A stretch of 64,000 nt of DNA from an uncultured Bacteroidota bacterium (GTDB lineage Bacteria; Bacteroidota; Bacteroidia; Flavobacteriales; Flavobacteriaceae), in NCBI GenBank assembly GCA_902602415.1, contig CACKQW010000004.1, positions 1-64,000 on the forward strand. The letters run 5' to 3'. Positions 19,353-28,049 of this stretch are shown piece after piece. Position 1 is the first letter of the stretch; each line of letters opens with the position of its first letter. A program made the position numbers and the translations under genes. The notes below the pieces were generated by a model, which was given only the letters and a program-made list of their open reading frames with translations, had not been told where the DNA came from and made no database searches.

Positions 19353-19388
19353 AAAAACCCTACCAAAAATGATAGGGTTTTTTTTATA
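19351..19388. terminator. Bidirectional terminator between xth and rng
   Basis: A hairpin with arms AAAAACCCTA and TAGGGTTTTT surrounds a loop of about ten bases, with A- and T-runs on the two sides. It sits between convergent genes and could stop transcription in both directions. Confidence 0.8.
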
Positions 19389-20922
19389 TTGATTTACCAT
19401 CTTCATTGTAAAAATGATATTCTAAGTATTTATAAGCATCTCTTGGAATAATTTTTATCCAGATTTTATATTTAAAATACCATTTTAATCTTATTGAAGG
19501 GTATCCTTTTTCAAGGTAAGCTGCAATAAATGGATGTATGTTAAGGTTAATATTTTTTTCTCCCTTATTAACCAATCTTTCAACATCTTCTGAAATTTTA
19601 TCAACTAAAATAATTGGAGCTTCAACTTCATTTTTTCCTCCACTAGGATTTTGTTCTCTAGTTTTTATATTCATTTCAGGTCGAACTCTTTGTCTTGTTA
19701 TTTGAATTAAACCAAATTTACTTGGAGGTAAAATTTTGTGTTTAGCTCTATCTTCTTGCATTTCAGATTTAAGATGGTTAAAAAGTTTTCTTCTGTTTTC
19801 TGAAGTATTTTGATCAATGAAATCAATCACAATTATACCTCCCATATCTCTTAGCCTGAGCTGTCGTGCTATTTCAGTAGCAGCTGTTAAATTAACTTCA
19901 AGTGCTGATTCTTCTTGATTTTTTGATGATGAGGATCTATTCCCACTATTCACATCGATAACGTGCAACGCCTCAGTGTGCTCTATCACCAAGTAGGAAC
20001 CTTTCGTCATTGAAACATTTTTTCCAAATGATGTTTTTATTTGACGCTCAATTCCATATTTCTCAAAAATTGGAATCTTTGACTTGTAAAGCTTTACTAT
20101 TGACTCCTTTTTGGGAGCAATTTTTTGAACATAATCTTTTATTTGAATTTGTAGTGCTTCGTCATTAACTAAAATTGAAGTAAATTTTTCATCAAAAAGA
20201 TCTCTAAGTATCTTAGAAGAAATATTCATTTCATCCATGACTTTGGTAGGAAAACCGGCATTTCTAATTTTCTTACACATAGCAATCCATCTTCCAAAAA
20301 GATTTTGTAAATCTCTGTCTAATTCAGCAACTTTTTTGCCTTTTGCAACGGTTCTAATAATAACACCAAAACCTTTAGGAGCAATACTTTTAACAAGTCT
20401 CTTAAGTCTGTCCTTTTCTTTTGGATCTTCAATCTTTTGTGATATGGAGATTCTTGTAGAAAATGGGACTAAGACTAAAAACCTACCTGCGATAGATAAT
20501 TCAGATGTAACTCTAGGACCTTTTGTTGAAATTGGTTCTTTTACAATCTGAATGAGTATAGATTGATTTGGACTGAGTACATCTCCAATGGCACCATCTT
20601 TGTCAATTTCACTTTCAAATTTATAATTTGCTAGTGAAAAATCTTTAATTTTTCCGACGCTTACACCTTTTAAAAATTTTTGTAAAGTGGTAAGCTTTGG
20701 ACCTAAGTCATGATAGTGAAGAAATGCATCTTTTTTGTAGCCAACATTTACAAATGCTGCATTCAAGGCAGGCAATGATTTTCTAATTTTTGCCAAATAA
20801 ATATCTCCGACTAAAAATTTAGTGTTGTCGTTATCTTTATGATATTCTATAAGTTTTCCGTCTTTAAGTAAGGCAAAATTAATATTGTTTGAACTAGAAC
20901 TAATCAGTAATTCTTTATTCAT
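19384..20922 (-). CDS. rng: Ribonuclease E/G family endoribonuclease
   Basis: This single-strand RNA endonuclease acts in rRNA maturation and mRNA turnover. The 512-residue protein is RNase-G-sized and lacks the long scaffold tail of RNase E. An S1 RNA-binding domain lies near residues 35-125 (VGDIYLAKIRK, AFVNVGYKKDAFLH). The catalytic Mg-binding aspartates are D323 (HVIDVNSGN) and D367 (IVIDFID), 44 residues apart as expected for the family. The 5'-sensor and DNase-I-like parts lie between. The gene sits downstream of HU and a tiny basic protein on the same strand, separated from them by a roughly 120-base leader that contains a dyad at 20972-20994. RNase E in Proteobacteria is autoregulated through its leader; whether that happens here is unknown. 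Confidence 0.94.
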   Translation of the reverse strand: MNKELLISSSSNNINFALLKDGKLIEYHKDNDNTKFLVGDIYLAKIRKSLPALNAAFVNVGYKKDAFLHYHDLGPKLTTLQKFLKGVSVGKIKDFSLANYKFESEIDKDGAIGDVLSPNQSILIQIVKEPISTKGPRVTSELSIAGRFLVLVPFSTRISISQKIEDPKEKDRLKRLVKSIAPKGFGVIIRTVAKGKKVAELDRDLQNLFGRWIAMCKKIRNAGFPTKVMDEMNISSKILRDLFDEKFTSILVNDEALQIQIKDYVQKIAPKKESIVKLYKSKIPIFEKYGIERQIKTSFGKNVSMTKGSYLVIEHTEALHVIDVNSGNRSSSSKNQEESALEVNLTAATEIARQLRLRDMGGIIVIDFIDQNTSENRRKLFNHLKSEMQEDRAKHKILPPSKFGLIQITRQRVRPEMNIKTREQNPSGGKNEVEAPIILVDKISEDVERLVNKGEKNINLNIHPFIAAYLEKGYPSIRLKWYFKYKIWIKIIPRDAYKYLEYHFYNEDGKSI

Positions 20923-20971
20923 TGTTATTAATTTTATGCATTATATGCTATTTATGTCCGAAAATTCATTT

Positions 20972-20994
20972 GTTATAAAAGCTTTTATTATAAC
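20972..20994 (-). repeat. Dyad symmetry in the rng leader
   Basis: GTTATAA and TTATAAC arms flank and overlap a perfect 12-base palindrome, TAAAAGCTTTTA (20976-20987). It lies about 50 bases upstream of the rng start codon, in otherwise featureless AT-rich DNA. It could be an operator, leader hairpin or chance. No U-tract follows on the minus strand, which argues against a terminator. Confidence 0.4.
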
Positions 20995-21044
20995 GTTGTT
21001 AATGAATTAATTTCAAAGAACTTAAGTTGAATAACTAAATAAAA

Positions 21045-21137
21045 CTAGTCTTTTTTCTTATGACGATTTGCCCTACGTCTTTTTTTTCTTTTGTGAGTTG
21101 CTACTTTATGTCTTTTACGTTTTTTTCCGCTAGGCAT
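21045..21137 (-). CDS. 30-residue very basic conserved small protein
   Basis: A tiny frame begins MPSGKKRKRHK and ends with HKKKD: 30 residues, of which 17 are Lys or Arg and three are His. It starts ten bases after the HU stop on the same strand, so it is very likely co-transcribed with HU. I recall near-identical short proteins at the same place (between HU and RNase G) in many Bacteroidota, usually annotated as hypothetical. The composition is that of a ribosomal or other RNA/DNA-binding tail protein. A ribosome-associated role, perhaps related to a Bacteroidota-specific ribosomal protein, is plausible but unproven. It is so short that gene callers often miss it; the clean initiator, position and composition make it credible. 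Confidence 0.75.
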   Translation of the reverse strand: MPSGKKRKRHKVATHKRKKRRRANRHKKKD

Positions 21138-21147
21138 AAACTTATAT

Positions 21148-21438
21148 TTAATTAATTTTTAAATTATCCTTAACTCCTTTAACAAAAAATTTAGATGGCT
21201 TGAAGGCTGGGATATTGTGTGCGGGGACTTTAATGGTGGTATTCTTCTTTATGTTTCTAGCTGTTTTCTCTGCTCTTTTTTTTACAATAAAGCTACCAAA
21301 ACCTCTGAGATATACATTTTCACCATTTTCAAGAGATGAAATAATTTCACTCATTAAAGATTCAACTGTTAGTTGAACATCCACCTTTTCAATCCCTAAT
21401 TTATTTGAAATATTTGCTACCAAATCCGCCTTAGTCAT
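21148..21438 (-). CDS. hup: HU-family DNA-binding protein
   Basis: This is a histone-like dimeric nucleoid protein. The 96-residue sequence has the complete HU/IHF fold: the N-terminal helices (MTKADLVANISNKLG), the helix-2 region ending in GENVYLRGFGSF, the basic beta-arm with RNIKKNTTI and PAHNIPAFKP (the Pro that intercalates DNA), and a C-terminal helix with FVKGVKDN. The length is typical of the short Bacteroidota HU paralogues. It is the first gene of a likely HU-small-basic-protein transcript, with a TATATTTG promoter box about 40 bases upstream on the minus strand. It is divergent from mutY. Confidence 0.95.
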   Translation of the reverse strand: MTKADLVANISNKLGIEKVDVQLTVESLMSEIISSLENGENVYLRGFGSFIVKKRAEKTARNIKKNTTIKVPAHNIPAFKPSKFFVKGVKDNLKIN

Positions 21439-21478
21439 GTATCTTCTTATTTTATTATTAAATATTCAACAATGCCTG

Positions 21479-21486
21479 CAAATATA
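21479..21486 (-). promoter_or_regulatory. TAnnTTTG -7 box of the HU gene
   Basis: The minus strand reads TATATTTG here, 40 bases before the HU start codon at 21438. The predicted leader is about 35 bases. Confidence 0.55.
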
Positions 21487-21563
21487 TGTATTTTTATATC
21501 AACTTAATCAAGATTATAATTTAATTTTTTTGAAATATTTATTTATTCAATGGTCAAAATAAT

Positions 21564-22613
21564 ATGAATTTTAGTGACTTAATTTTAGATTGGTACGATA
21601 TCAACAAAAGGGATCTTCCTTGGAGAAAATCTAAAGATCCCTACAAAATTTGGATTTCTGAGATAATTTTACAACAAACTAAAATTTCACAGGGTACAAA
21701 GTATTATTTGCATTTTTTAAAAAAATTTCCAAATTTAAAGTCTTTAGCAAATTCTAGTGAGAATGAAGTTTTATTGTCTTGGCAAGGGTTAGGCTACTAC
21801 TCAAGGGCTAGAAATCTGCATAAAAGTGCAAAAAAAATATATTTTGAATTAGAAAATAATTTTCCAAAAAAATATGAGTCATTGATAAAATTAAAAGGAA
21901 TTGGAGATTATACTGCGAGTGCTATATCCTCCATTTGTTTTAATGAAAAAAATGCAGTTTTAGACGGAAATGTTTATAGAATACTTGCCAGATATTTTTT
22001 AATTGACAAGCCCATAAATATATCTTCTTCCAAAAAATACTTTCGTCAACTTGCTCAAGATTTGATCCCAAACAAAAGATGTGGAGATTACAATCAAGCA
22101 ATCATGGATTATAGTTCTACGATTTGTAAGCCTGTAAATCCCAAATGTGATATTTGTATTTTTTCAAAAAGTTGCAAGGCTAATTTATCATCTATGACTA
22201 TGGATTTTCCGAAAAAATTATCCAAAAATAAAAATAGAGTTCTATACTATGATTATGTTATTTTTGATCAGGGGGGTAAGAATCTCATTCAGAAAATTAA
22301 CTCTGGATTATGGGTTAATATGTATCAGTTCCCTGTTTTTCAATCTGATTCATGTATTAGCTTGATAGATTTGAAGAAAATGATCTACGAAAAATTCAAT
22401 ATTTCGGCTTATAATATTGAATTAGTTAATGAAAACTTTATTGAGCACAAGCTCACTCATCTTCAAATTCAATCACGGTTTTGGAAAATTTCTGATGCAC
22501 CGAAAATTAAAGTGGGTATATATGTGGATGATTTTGAAAATTTTCCAATGTCAAGATTGATGCACAAATTTTTTGAAAAATATAACTCCAAATTAAGTTT
22601 AATTTCACTTTAA
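21564..22613 (+). CDS. mutY: A/G-specific adenine glycosylase
   Basis: MutY removes adenine mispaired with 8-oxoguanine. The 349-residue protein contains the catalytic Glu E33 (SEIILQQT), the helix-hairpin-helix LKGIGDYTASAI, the catalytic Asp D134 (AVLDGNVYRI), and a [4Fe-4S] loop with C188, C195, C198 and C204 in exact C-x6-C-x2-C-x5-C spacing. The C-terminal third (from about 215) is the NUDIX-like domain that recognises 8-oxoG. It is followed by ssb and gldD on the same strand, matching the flavobacterial mutY-ssb-gldE-gldD block except that gldE is absent. All catalytic residues are present, so it should be active. Confidence 0.96.
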   Translation: MNFSDLILDWYDINKRDLPWRKSKDPYKIWISEIILQQTKISQGTKYYLHFLKKFPNLKSLANSSENEVLLSWQGLGYYSRARNLHKSAKKIYFELENNFPKKYESLIKLKGIGDYTASAISSICFNEKNAVLDGNVYRILARYFLIDKPINISSSKKYFRQLAQDLIPNKRCGDYNQAIMDYSSTICKPVNPKCDICIFSKSCKANLSSMTMDFPKKLSKNKNRVLYYDYVIFDQGGKNLIQKINSGLWVNMYQFPVFQSDSCISLIDLKKMIYEKFNISAYNIELVNENFIEHKLTHLQIQSRFWKISDAPKIKVGIYVDDFENFPMSRLMHKFFEKYNSKLSLISL

Positions 22614-22640
22614 ATGTTAAATTTAGGTAAATAAAATATT

Positions 22641-23078
22641 ATGTCAGGAACATTAAATAAGGTTATGTTAATAGGTCATCTTGGAGATGATGTTAAGATT
22701 CATAGGTTTGAGGATGGTGGTTGTATTGGTAGATTTCCATTAGCAACAAATGAGACTTACTTAAACAAGCAAACAAATGAAAAGGTCTCTAATACGGAGT
22801 GGCATAATATAATTCTTAGAAATAAGGCTGCTGAAATTTGTGAAAAATATCTCTCGAAAGGAGACAAAGTATATATTGAGGGAAGAATTAAAACAAGAAA
22901 ATGGCAAGATGATAAGGGAAATGACAGGTACTCTACAGAAATTAATTGTACCGAATTTACATTTCTGTCAAATAAAAATGAGGATGTTGTAAATTCTAAT
23001 GATAATGTAAATCAGAAACCTGAAATTCAGCAACCAAAAGCTGATGTTGTTGATATGGATGATGATCTTCCTTTTTAA
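22641..23078 (+). CDS. ssb: Single-stranded DNA-binding protein
   Basis: This tetrameric OB-fold protein protects ssDNA in replication and repair. The 145-residue sequence has the N-terminal OB fold (MSGTLNKVMLIGHLG, WHNIILRNKAAE, GDKVYIEGRIKTRKW) to about residue 110. An acidic, Gln/Asn-rich linker follows, and then the SSB-Ct tip DMDDDLPF, which recruits partner enzymes. It is 27 bases after mutY and 19 before gldD. The same DDLPF tip is found on the DUF3127 protein at 40615-41001, which may therefore share partners. Confidence 0.96.
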   Translation: MSGTLNKVMLIGHLGDDVKIHRFEDGGCIGRFPLATNETYLNKQTNEKVSNTEWHNIILRNKAAEICEKYLSKGDKVYIEGRIKTRKWQDDKGNDRYSTEINCTEFTFLSNKNEDVVNSNDNVNQKPEIQQPKADVVDMDDDLPF

Positions 23079-23097
23079 TCTAATTGATTAAAAAAAA

Positions 23098-23676
23098 TTG
23101 AAATTCTCAGATAAAATATTATTTCTTTTTGGGTTTTTATTATTTCTTTTTTCATGTGATGAAACAAACTATCTTCCCAAGGAAAAAGGTTTTTTGAGAT
23201 TAGAATTTGAAAAACCAACTTATGATACTTTTTCCAATGAGTCTTCAGGCTTGAATTTCATTTATAACGAAGCATATTCGACTTTTGAAATAGTTTCGGA
23301 TGAAAAAATAGTTATTGGATACAAAGACATTAAGATAAGGATTGTACTGAGTGATGTAGACCTTGAAAATTTATCCTCTTTTGAGGAAAGTATACAAAAT
23401 TTTTACATGTTCTTAGAGCCGCACAGAAAAAAATCTAACCAAATAAGTATTAAGGAATTCACATCTGCAGATAATAATAGATTTGCTAAGCTCTTTGAAA
23501 TGCGAGGCCCAGTTGCATCTCCACTGCAATTCTATGTTACCGATAGTACTAATCATTTTTTATTTGGATCAATGAATATAATGGAAAAGTCTGATTATGA
23601 TTCCATTTATCCATCGATAATGTATGTCAAAAATGATATTTTTTCGATTATTGAATCTCTAAATTGGGAGGAGTAA
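23098..23676 (+). CDS. gldD: Gliding-motility lipoprotein GldD
   Basis: GldD is a lipoprotein required for gliding and T9SS function in Flavobacterium. The 192-residue sequence has a signal and lipobox with C20 (FLFSC), then the GldD body: LRLEFEKPTYD, the REM-like ASPLQFYVTDSTNHFLFGSMNI segment near residues 140-160, and a closing SIIESLNWEE. The start is TTG at 23098; no suitable ATG lies upstream after ssb, and TTG places the signal peptide correctly. In F. johnsoniae gldE (a CBS/hemolysin-like membrane protein) lies directly between ssb and gldD, and here it is missing. The gene abuts the next one, whose ATG begins one base after this stop. Confidence 0.85.
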   Translation: MKFSDKILFLFGFLLFLFSCDETNYLPKEKGFLRLEFEKPTYDTFSNESSGLNFIYNEAYSTFEIVSDEKIVIGYKDIKIRIVLSDVDLENLSSFEESIQNFYMFLEPHRKKSNQISIKEFTSADNNRFAKLFEMRGPVASPLQFYVTDSTNHFLFGSMNIMEKSDYDSIYPSIMYVKNDIFSIIESLNWEE

Positions 23677-24549
23677 ATGAAACTGAATAAGTGGTTTTAT
23701 TTAGCTGCACTTTCATTCATTTGGGGAAGTTCCTTCATACTAATAAAAAAGGGGTTAGTAGGCTTGACAGCAATCGAGTTAGGCTCAATTAGAATTATTA
23801 TTTCAGCTTTTGTATTAGTACCCTTCACCTTCAAAAGATTAAATGAAATCACTTTCAAACAATGGAAATGGATAATTATTTCTGCATTTGTTGGAAGTTT
23901 TTTTCCAGCTTTCTTATTTGCTTTTGCAGAGCAAGAAATTGATAGCTCAGTCGCTTCAATATTGAATTCAATTGTGCCATTGAATACAATTATTATTGGT
24001 TTAGTATTATTCGGAATCAAATCCACCAAAAGACAAATTATCGGAGTCTTACTTGGTTTTTTTGGCGCTTATCAGCTCATAATTTCTGGAATAAATTTAA
24101 ATCCTGATCAAAATTATTTCTATTCAGGACTTGTAATTATTTGTTCTTTCCTATATGCTTTTAATGTCAATATAATCAAGAAGTATTTACAAGAATTATC
24201 AGCAGTTGCGATAGCAACAGGACATTTTATAGTGATTTTGATCCCTTCAATTATTGTCCTTTTAATCTCAGATTTTAATTTTGAAAAACTTCAAAATCCA
24301 CAAACCAAAACCTCTCTTTTTTATGTTACACTACTAGCAATTTTTGGAACAACATTAGCAAAAATTTTGTTTAATAAGCTGATAAATATATCCAGCGCAG
24401 TTTTTGCTTCTTCCGTAACTTATTCAATGCTAATAGTATCCATATTTTGGGGTGTAATGGATGGAGAAAATTTTAGTATTAACCAGCTATTCGCAACTAT
24501 AATAATAGTAATAGGGATTCTGCTAACAAATAAAAAATCTAAAAACTAG
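23677..24549 (+). CDS. EamA/DMT-family membrane transporter
   Basis: The 290-residue protein has about ten hydrophobic helices forming two repeats of the EamA (DUF6) fold: residues about 5-140 and about 150-285. The first repeat has the typical FIWGSSFILIKKGL start with Pro, Gly and Trp in helix 1. Such exporters or uptake carriers of the drug/metabolite transporter superfamily move amino acids, nucleobases or other small metabolites; the substrate cannot be read here. It directly follows gldD with no gap, which suggests translation in the same transcript. Its 3' end overlaps the convergent M16 peptidase gene by 11 bases. Confidence 0.88.
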   Translation: MKLNKWFYLAALSFIWGSSFILIKKGLVGLTAIELGSIRIIISAFVLVPFTFKRLNEITFKQWKWIIISAFVGSFFPAFLFAFAEQEIDSSVASILNSIVPLNTIIIGLVLFGIKSTKRQIIGVLLGFFGAYQLIISGINLNPDQNYFYSGLVIICSFLYAFNVNIIKKYLQELSAVAIATGHFIVILIPSIIVLLISDFNFEKLQNPQTKTSLFYVTLLAIFGTTLAKILFNKLINISSAVFASSVTYSMLIVSIFWGVMDGENFSINQLFATIIIVIGILLTNKKSKN

Positions 24550-26605
24550 AGTCTTTCAGATCTTTATTTATTTCTAAACTTGTAGTTGAAAACTCAAGTT
24601 TTTGTGCAGGTAATTCCATGTAAAAAGGAAACTTTACATTATTTACTTCCTTATAGTCACCATAGTTCGTAGTCACTACATTATTGTTATCGTCTGTTTC
24701 TTCTTGGCTAACAAGAAATCCAGTCTCAATGCTGTAATATCTATGCGAAACTTTTCCATCAACTGTAACCTTCACTTTATAAGCATCCTCATAATTCACT
24801 GAATTAATACTTACAAGTTCAAGCTGATCGTCGCTGTAGTAAAGTTCATCAAATAATCCTTTCTTTCCTTTATCCTTATTAATTTGATCTTCTTCAAAAT
24901 CAACTTTTTGACCTTGCATTTCATTAAACCCTCTTTCACCATTAAATTTAATTTTTGAAAGAGTTACATTCTGTCCACCCATGTTTGCCTGAATTTCAAA
25001 AGAATACTTATTTGGGAACTTTCTCATGCTAGTAGCAGTGGGTTTGAATGGAGCGCCAGGAATTGTTACTTCCGCTTTCATGACAATCGTTTTTACAGAT
25101 TCCAATTTCTCTTTTCCACCAACACTTTCAATATATGAATTAATCACATCAGAGGCAGTTAATCCATCAGGAATTGCTTTATTGAAAATGGGTTTAGCTA
25201 TGGGATTCGCATATTCATCATAATATTTAATCGGGAATCCAACTTCTTCTAAGTTTGCAACCACGTCACTTCCTTTTCCAACAACTATGATTCTTGAATT
25301 TCCAATTTTTAAATATTTATTTGCAACTCTTTTTACATCGGCTTCGCTCACAGAATTGATATTTTCTAAATAATTTTCATAGAAATCTTCTGGTAGGTTA
25401 TTCAATTTGATGTTAAGAGCATATCCAGCTATAGTTTGAGGGCTTTCAGATCTTCTAATAAAACTACCAACATACTTAGCTTTTGCATTTTTAAGCAATT
25501 CTGGATCTACTTTTTCAAGCCGAATTCTAGAAATTTCCTTAATAATTTCTGAAACTGCACTGTCAGTAACCATATTTCTTACTTTTGCTCCTGCAGTAAA
25601 TCTAGCAACTCCATATCTACTGGATCCAAGGCTTGAATAAGCTCCATACGTGTATCCTTTATCTTCTCTTAAATTTTTGAACAAGTATCCAGATCCCCCA
25701 CCACCTAATATATCATTTGTCATTAATGCAATGAAATAATCTTCATCCGACATTTTCAAGTCTACATTATTTGTAACAGTAATACTGGATTGTGTAGCAG
25801 TAGGTAAATCAATAAAGTTAATTTCTGTTAAAGCAACATTTTCAGTCAAAGCAGGAGCGGGGTTTTCAATAACTTTACCCTTAGCCCAGGATCCGAACTT
25901 ATTTGCTAATAATTTTTTGGTATCCTTGTAATTTACATCACCGATGACAACTATGTATACATTATTAGGAATCGAGTAGTTTTTATGATATTCTAAAACA
26001 TCATTAAATGTAACTCTATTCACACTTTCTTCCGTGATAAATTCCCCATAAACATGATCTTTGCCATAAGAAAGTGCACCACTAACTCTTCCAGAAATTG
26101 CATCAATAGATTTCTTATCTGCTTTCAGGCCTTCTATTAACTTTTCTTTTTCTTTTTCAAACTCTTCCTCCGTTAATAAAGGATTGATCAAAGCATCGGA
26201 AAGTAGCTCAACTACTCGTTCATTGTTTTTCGTTAATGTAAAAGCTGATGCGGATCCAAATCCAACATTTACAGACGCTCCAAGAAAGTCAACTTCTTCA
26301 TTGAAGTCATCCTTTGAAATAGAAGTAGTCCCGTTACCAAGCATCGAACTTAATAAAGAAATAACACCTGCTTTTTCACCTTCAAAAATTGGTTTTCTAT
26401 CAAACCTAACAAGATAATTAACTCTTGGAAGTTTATTGTTTTCCACAAAGAGAACTTTGATACCATTTTTTAATTTAAATTCTTTTGGTTTGTCCAATTT
26501 AATTTTTGGAGTTGGTCCTCCTTTTGGCATAATTGATCTGTCTAGCTGCGCATGTATGCCTAAACAAAAGAATAATAAAACAAAACTAAGAATGAATTTT
26601 TTCAT
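24539..26605 (-). CDS. M16 peptidase-like protein, non-catalytic partner with C-terminal lipoprotein-sorting-like domain
   Basis: The 688-residue secreted protein has a signal peptide (about residues 1-19). Residues of about 35-450 are the two M16 (insulinase/pitrilysin) halves. The inverted zinc motif HxxEH is missing: the equivalent stretch reads GVISLLSSMLGNGT. It retains the FGSW and GGSGYLFKNLREDKGYTYG segment of the substrate-binding half. This is the usual inactive partner of a heterodimer. From about 480 an extra domain of about 200 residues follows (ESVGGKEKLESVKTIVMKAE, later YYSDDQLELVS), similar in pattern to the LolA/LolB-like lipoprotein-binding fold found at the end of many Bacteroidota peptidases. 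It lies 11 bases after the catalytic M16 gene. A periplasmic location is inferred. Confidence 0.87.
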   Translation of the reverse strand: MKKFILSFVLLFFCLGIHAQLDRSIMPKGGPTPKIKLDKPKEFKLKNGIKVLFVENNKLPRVNYLVRFDRKPIFEGEKAGVISLLSSMLGNGTTSISKDDFNEEVDFLGASVNVGFGSASAFTLTKNNERVVELLSDALINPLLTEEEFEKEKEKLIEGLKADKKSIDAISGRVSGALSYGKDHVYGEFITEESVNRVTFNDVLEYHKNYSIPNNVYIVVIGDVNYKDTKKLLANKFGSWAKGKVIENPAPALTENVALTEINFIDLPTATQSSITVTNNVDLKMSDEDYFIALMTNDILGGGGSGYLFKNLREDKGYTYGAYSSLGSSRYGVARFTAGAKVRNMVTDSAVSEIIKEISRIRLEKVDPELLKNAKAKYVGSFIRRSESPQTIAGYALNIKLNNLPEDFYENYLENINSVSEADVKRVANKYLKIGNSRIIVVGKGSDVVANLEEVGFPIKYYDEYANPIAKPIFNKAIPDGLTASDVINSYIESVGGKEKLESVKTIVMKAEVTIPGAPFKPTATSMRKFPNKYSFEIQANMGGQNVTLSKIKFNGERGFNEMQGQKVDFEEDQINKDKGKKGLFDELYYSDDQLELVSINSVNYEDAYKVKVTVDGKVSHRYYSIETGFLVSQEETDDNNNVVTTNYGDYKEVNNVKFPFYMELPAQKLEFSTTSLEINKDLKDSSF

Positions 26606-26616
26606 TTTTTAAATTT

Positions 26617-27924
26617 TTAATTTGCAGAGCCGACTAGATATTCTATTTCAACTCTTTGGTTAGTACTCAAATATTTTTTTGCTACCTCACGGATCTCTTC
26701 TCTATCAATTGACCTGTATATATCAATATATTTATTGATTAAATTGACATCATTGTGAAGCAAGTAATATTTTGCTAAAGAATTTGCAATTCCTTCAACA
26801 CTGGAGTTTGAATTAACAAACTGCGCCTCAAATTGATTTAACAGTTTTTGATAATCTCTTTCAGAAATAAGCTCATTTTGAACCTTTACAATTTCCTCAT
26901 CAATTTCTTCCAAGAGTGTATCCAGGCTAACTTCACCAAGTGGTAATGCAAAAAATGTAAACATGCTATACTCTCTCTGACTTAAATTAATTGCAGCAAT
27001 TTGCAATGCTTGTTTTTGCTGATCAACAAGTTTCTTGTATAAAACAGAACTCTTTCCACCACTTAAGTAAGTAGAAATCATATCTAATACATAGGCATCA
27101 CGCTCTGTAAAACCAGGTGTTCTGTAAGCAGCTAAAATAGCAGGAATTTGAATGTTTTGATCATAAGCTTGAACCCTAGAAACTTCTGTAATTGGTTCTT
27201 CTTTTGGAAAAGATCTTGTTGGTTTTGGTCTTGGTTTAACATCAGAAAAATATTTTTCTACAAGACCTTTTGTCTCCTCTAAATCAATATCACCAGCAAC
27301 CACCAGAACAGCGTTTGTTGGGGTATAATATTTATCAAAATATTGCATAAATTCTTCTAAAGTGGCCGCATCTAAATCCTCCATCTTCCCGATATTTTCA
27401 TCTTTGTATGGATGAACTTTAAACAGGTTTTCACCTAAAACCTTGAATAATTTTCCATATGGGCTATCATATCTTTGTCTTTTTTCTTCTTTAACAACTT
27501 CATTCTGAGTATCTACACCAACTTGATCAATTACAGGGTGAAGCATTCTTTCTGATTCCATCCAAAGACCTAATTCCAGCTTATTTGACGGAAATATTTC
27601 GTAGTAGTAGGTTTCGTCATTGGATGTGTATGCATTGAATGTTCCTCCATTGGCTGGAATAATTTTCATAAACTCTCCACGACCAATATTTTCTGAACCT
27701 TCAAATAATAGATGTTCAAAGAAGTGCGCAAATCCGGTTCTACCTTCAGCTCTATCTTTACCGCCTACGTCGTACATAACTGAGGTGATAACAACAGGGG
27801 CTGAGTTATCTTGATGCATAATTACATGTAGCCCATTTTCTAGATCAAACTCAGTAAAAGATACTTGCTGAGAAAAAATAAAAAGGGGTAATAGTAAAAT
27901 GTGTAATAAAATTTTATTTTTCAT
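26617..27924 (-). CDS. Zinc-dependent M16 peptidase, catalytic subunit
   Basis: This secreted insulinase-type metallopeptidase probably works with the adjacent non-catalytic partner. The 435-residue protein has a signal peptide (about residues 1-19, ending in IFSQQ). The zinc motif HFFEH is at 67-71 within the characteristic GFAHFFEHLLFEG, and a downstream Glu in NEVVKEEKRQRYD is the third ligand. The second M16 half carries SGGKSSVLYKKL. The Met at 27966 was not used, because the TATATTTG promoter lies at 27964-27971; the Met at 27924 starts a proper signal peptide. The gene precedes the 688-residue partner by 11 bases. Substrate is unknown; nutrient peptide degradation or envelope proteolysis are both reasonable. 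Confidence 0.92.
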   Translation of the reverse strand: MKNKILLHILLLPLFIFSQQVSFTEFDLENGLHVIMHQDNSAPVVITSVMYDVGGKDRAEGRTGFAHFFEHLLFEGSENIGRGEFMKIIPANGGTFNAYTSNDETYYYEIFPSNKLELGLWMESERMLHPVIDQVGVDTQNEVVKEEKRQRYDSPYGKLFKVLGENLFKVHPYKDENIGKMEDLDAATLEEFMQYFDKYYTPTNAVLVVAGDIDLEETKGLVEKYFSDVKPRPKPTRSFPKEEPITEVSRVQAYDQNIQIPAILAAYRTPGFTERDAYVLDMISTYLSGGKSSVLYKKLVDQQKQALQIAAINLSQREYSMFTFFALPLGEVSLDTLLEEIDEEIVKVQNELISERDYQKLLNQFEAQFVNSNSSVEGIANSLAKYYLLHNDVNLINKYIDIYRSIDREEIREVAKKYLSTNQRVEIEYLVGSAN

Positions 27925-27963
27925 AATACGATTGAAGTTAATATAGTTCCACTTATAGTAGTG

Positions 27964-27971
27964 CAAATATA
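27964..27971 (-). promoter_or_regulatory. TAnnTTTG -7 box of the M16 operon
   Basis: The minus strand reads TATATTTG. The predicted transcript start near 27958 gives a leader of about 35 bases and rules out a start codon at 27966. Confidence 0.6.
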
Positions 27972-28049
27972 AAATTTCATCTCAAAACATATGTTAAAAA
28001 AAAACAAAAAATGTATTAATTGTGATTTCTTCATAAATAAGCAGAAAAG

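Noticed and set aside
27925-27966. Upstream start codon for the M16 catalytic peptidase at 27966
   Set aside because: The TATATTTG promoter box overlaps it, and the later Met at 27924 begins a normal signal peptide.
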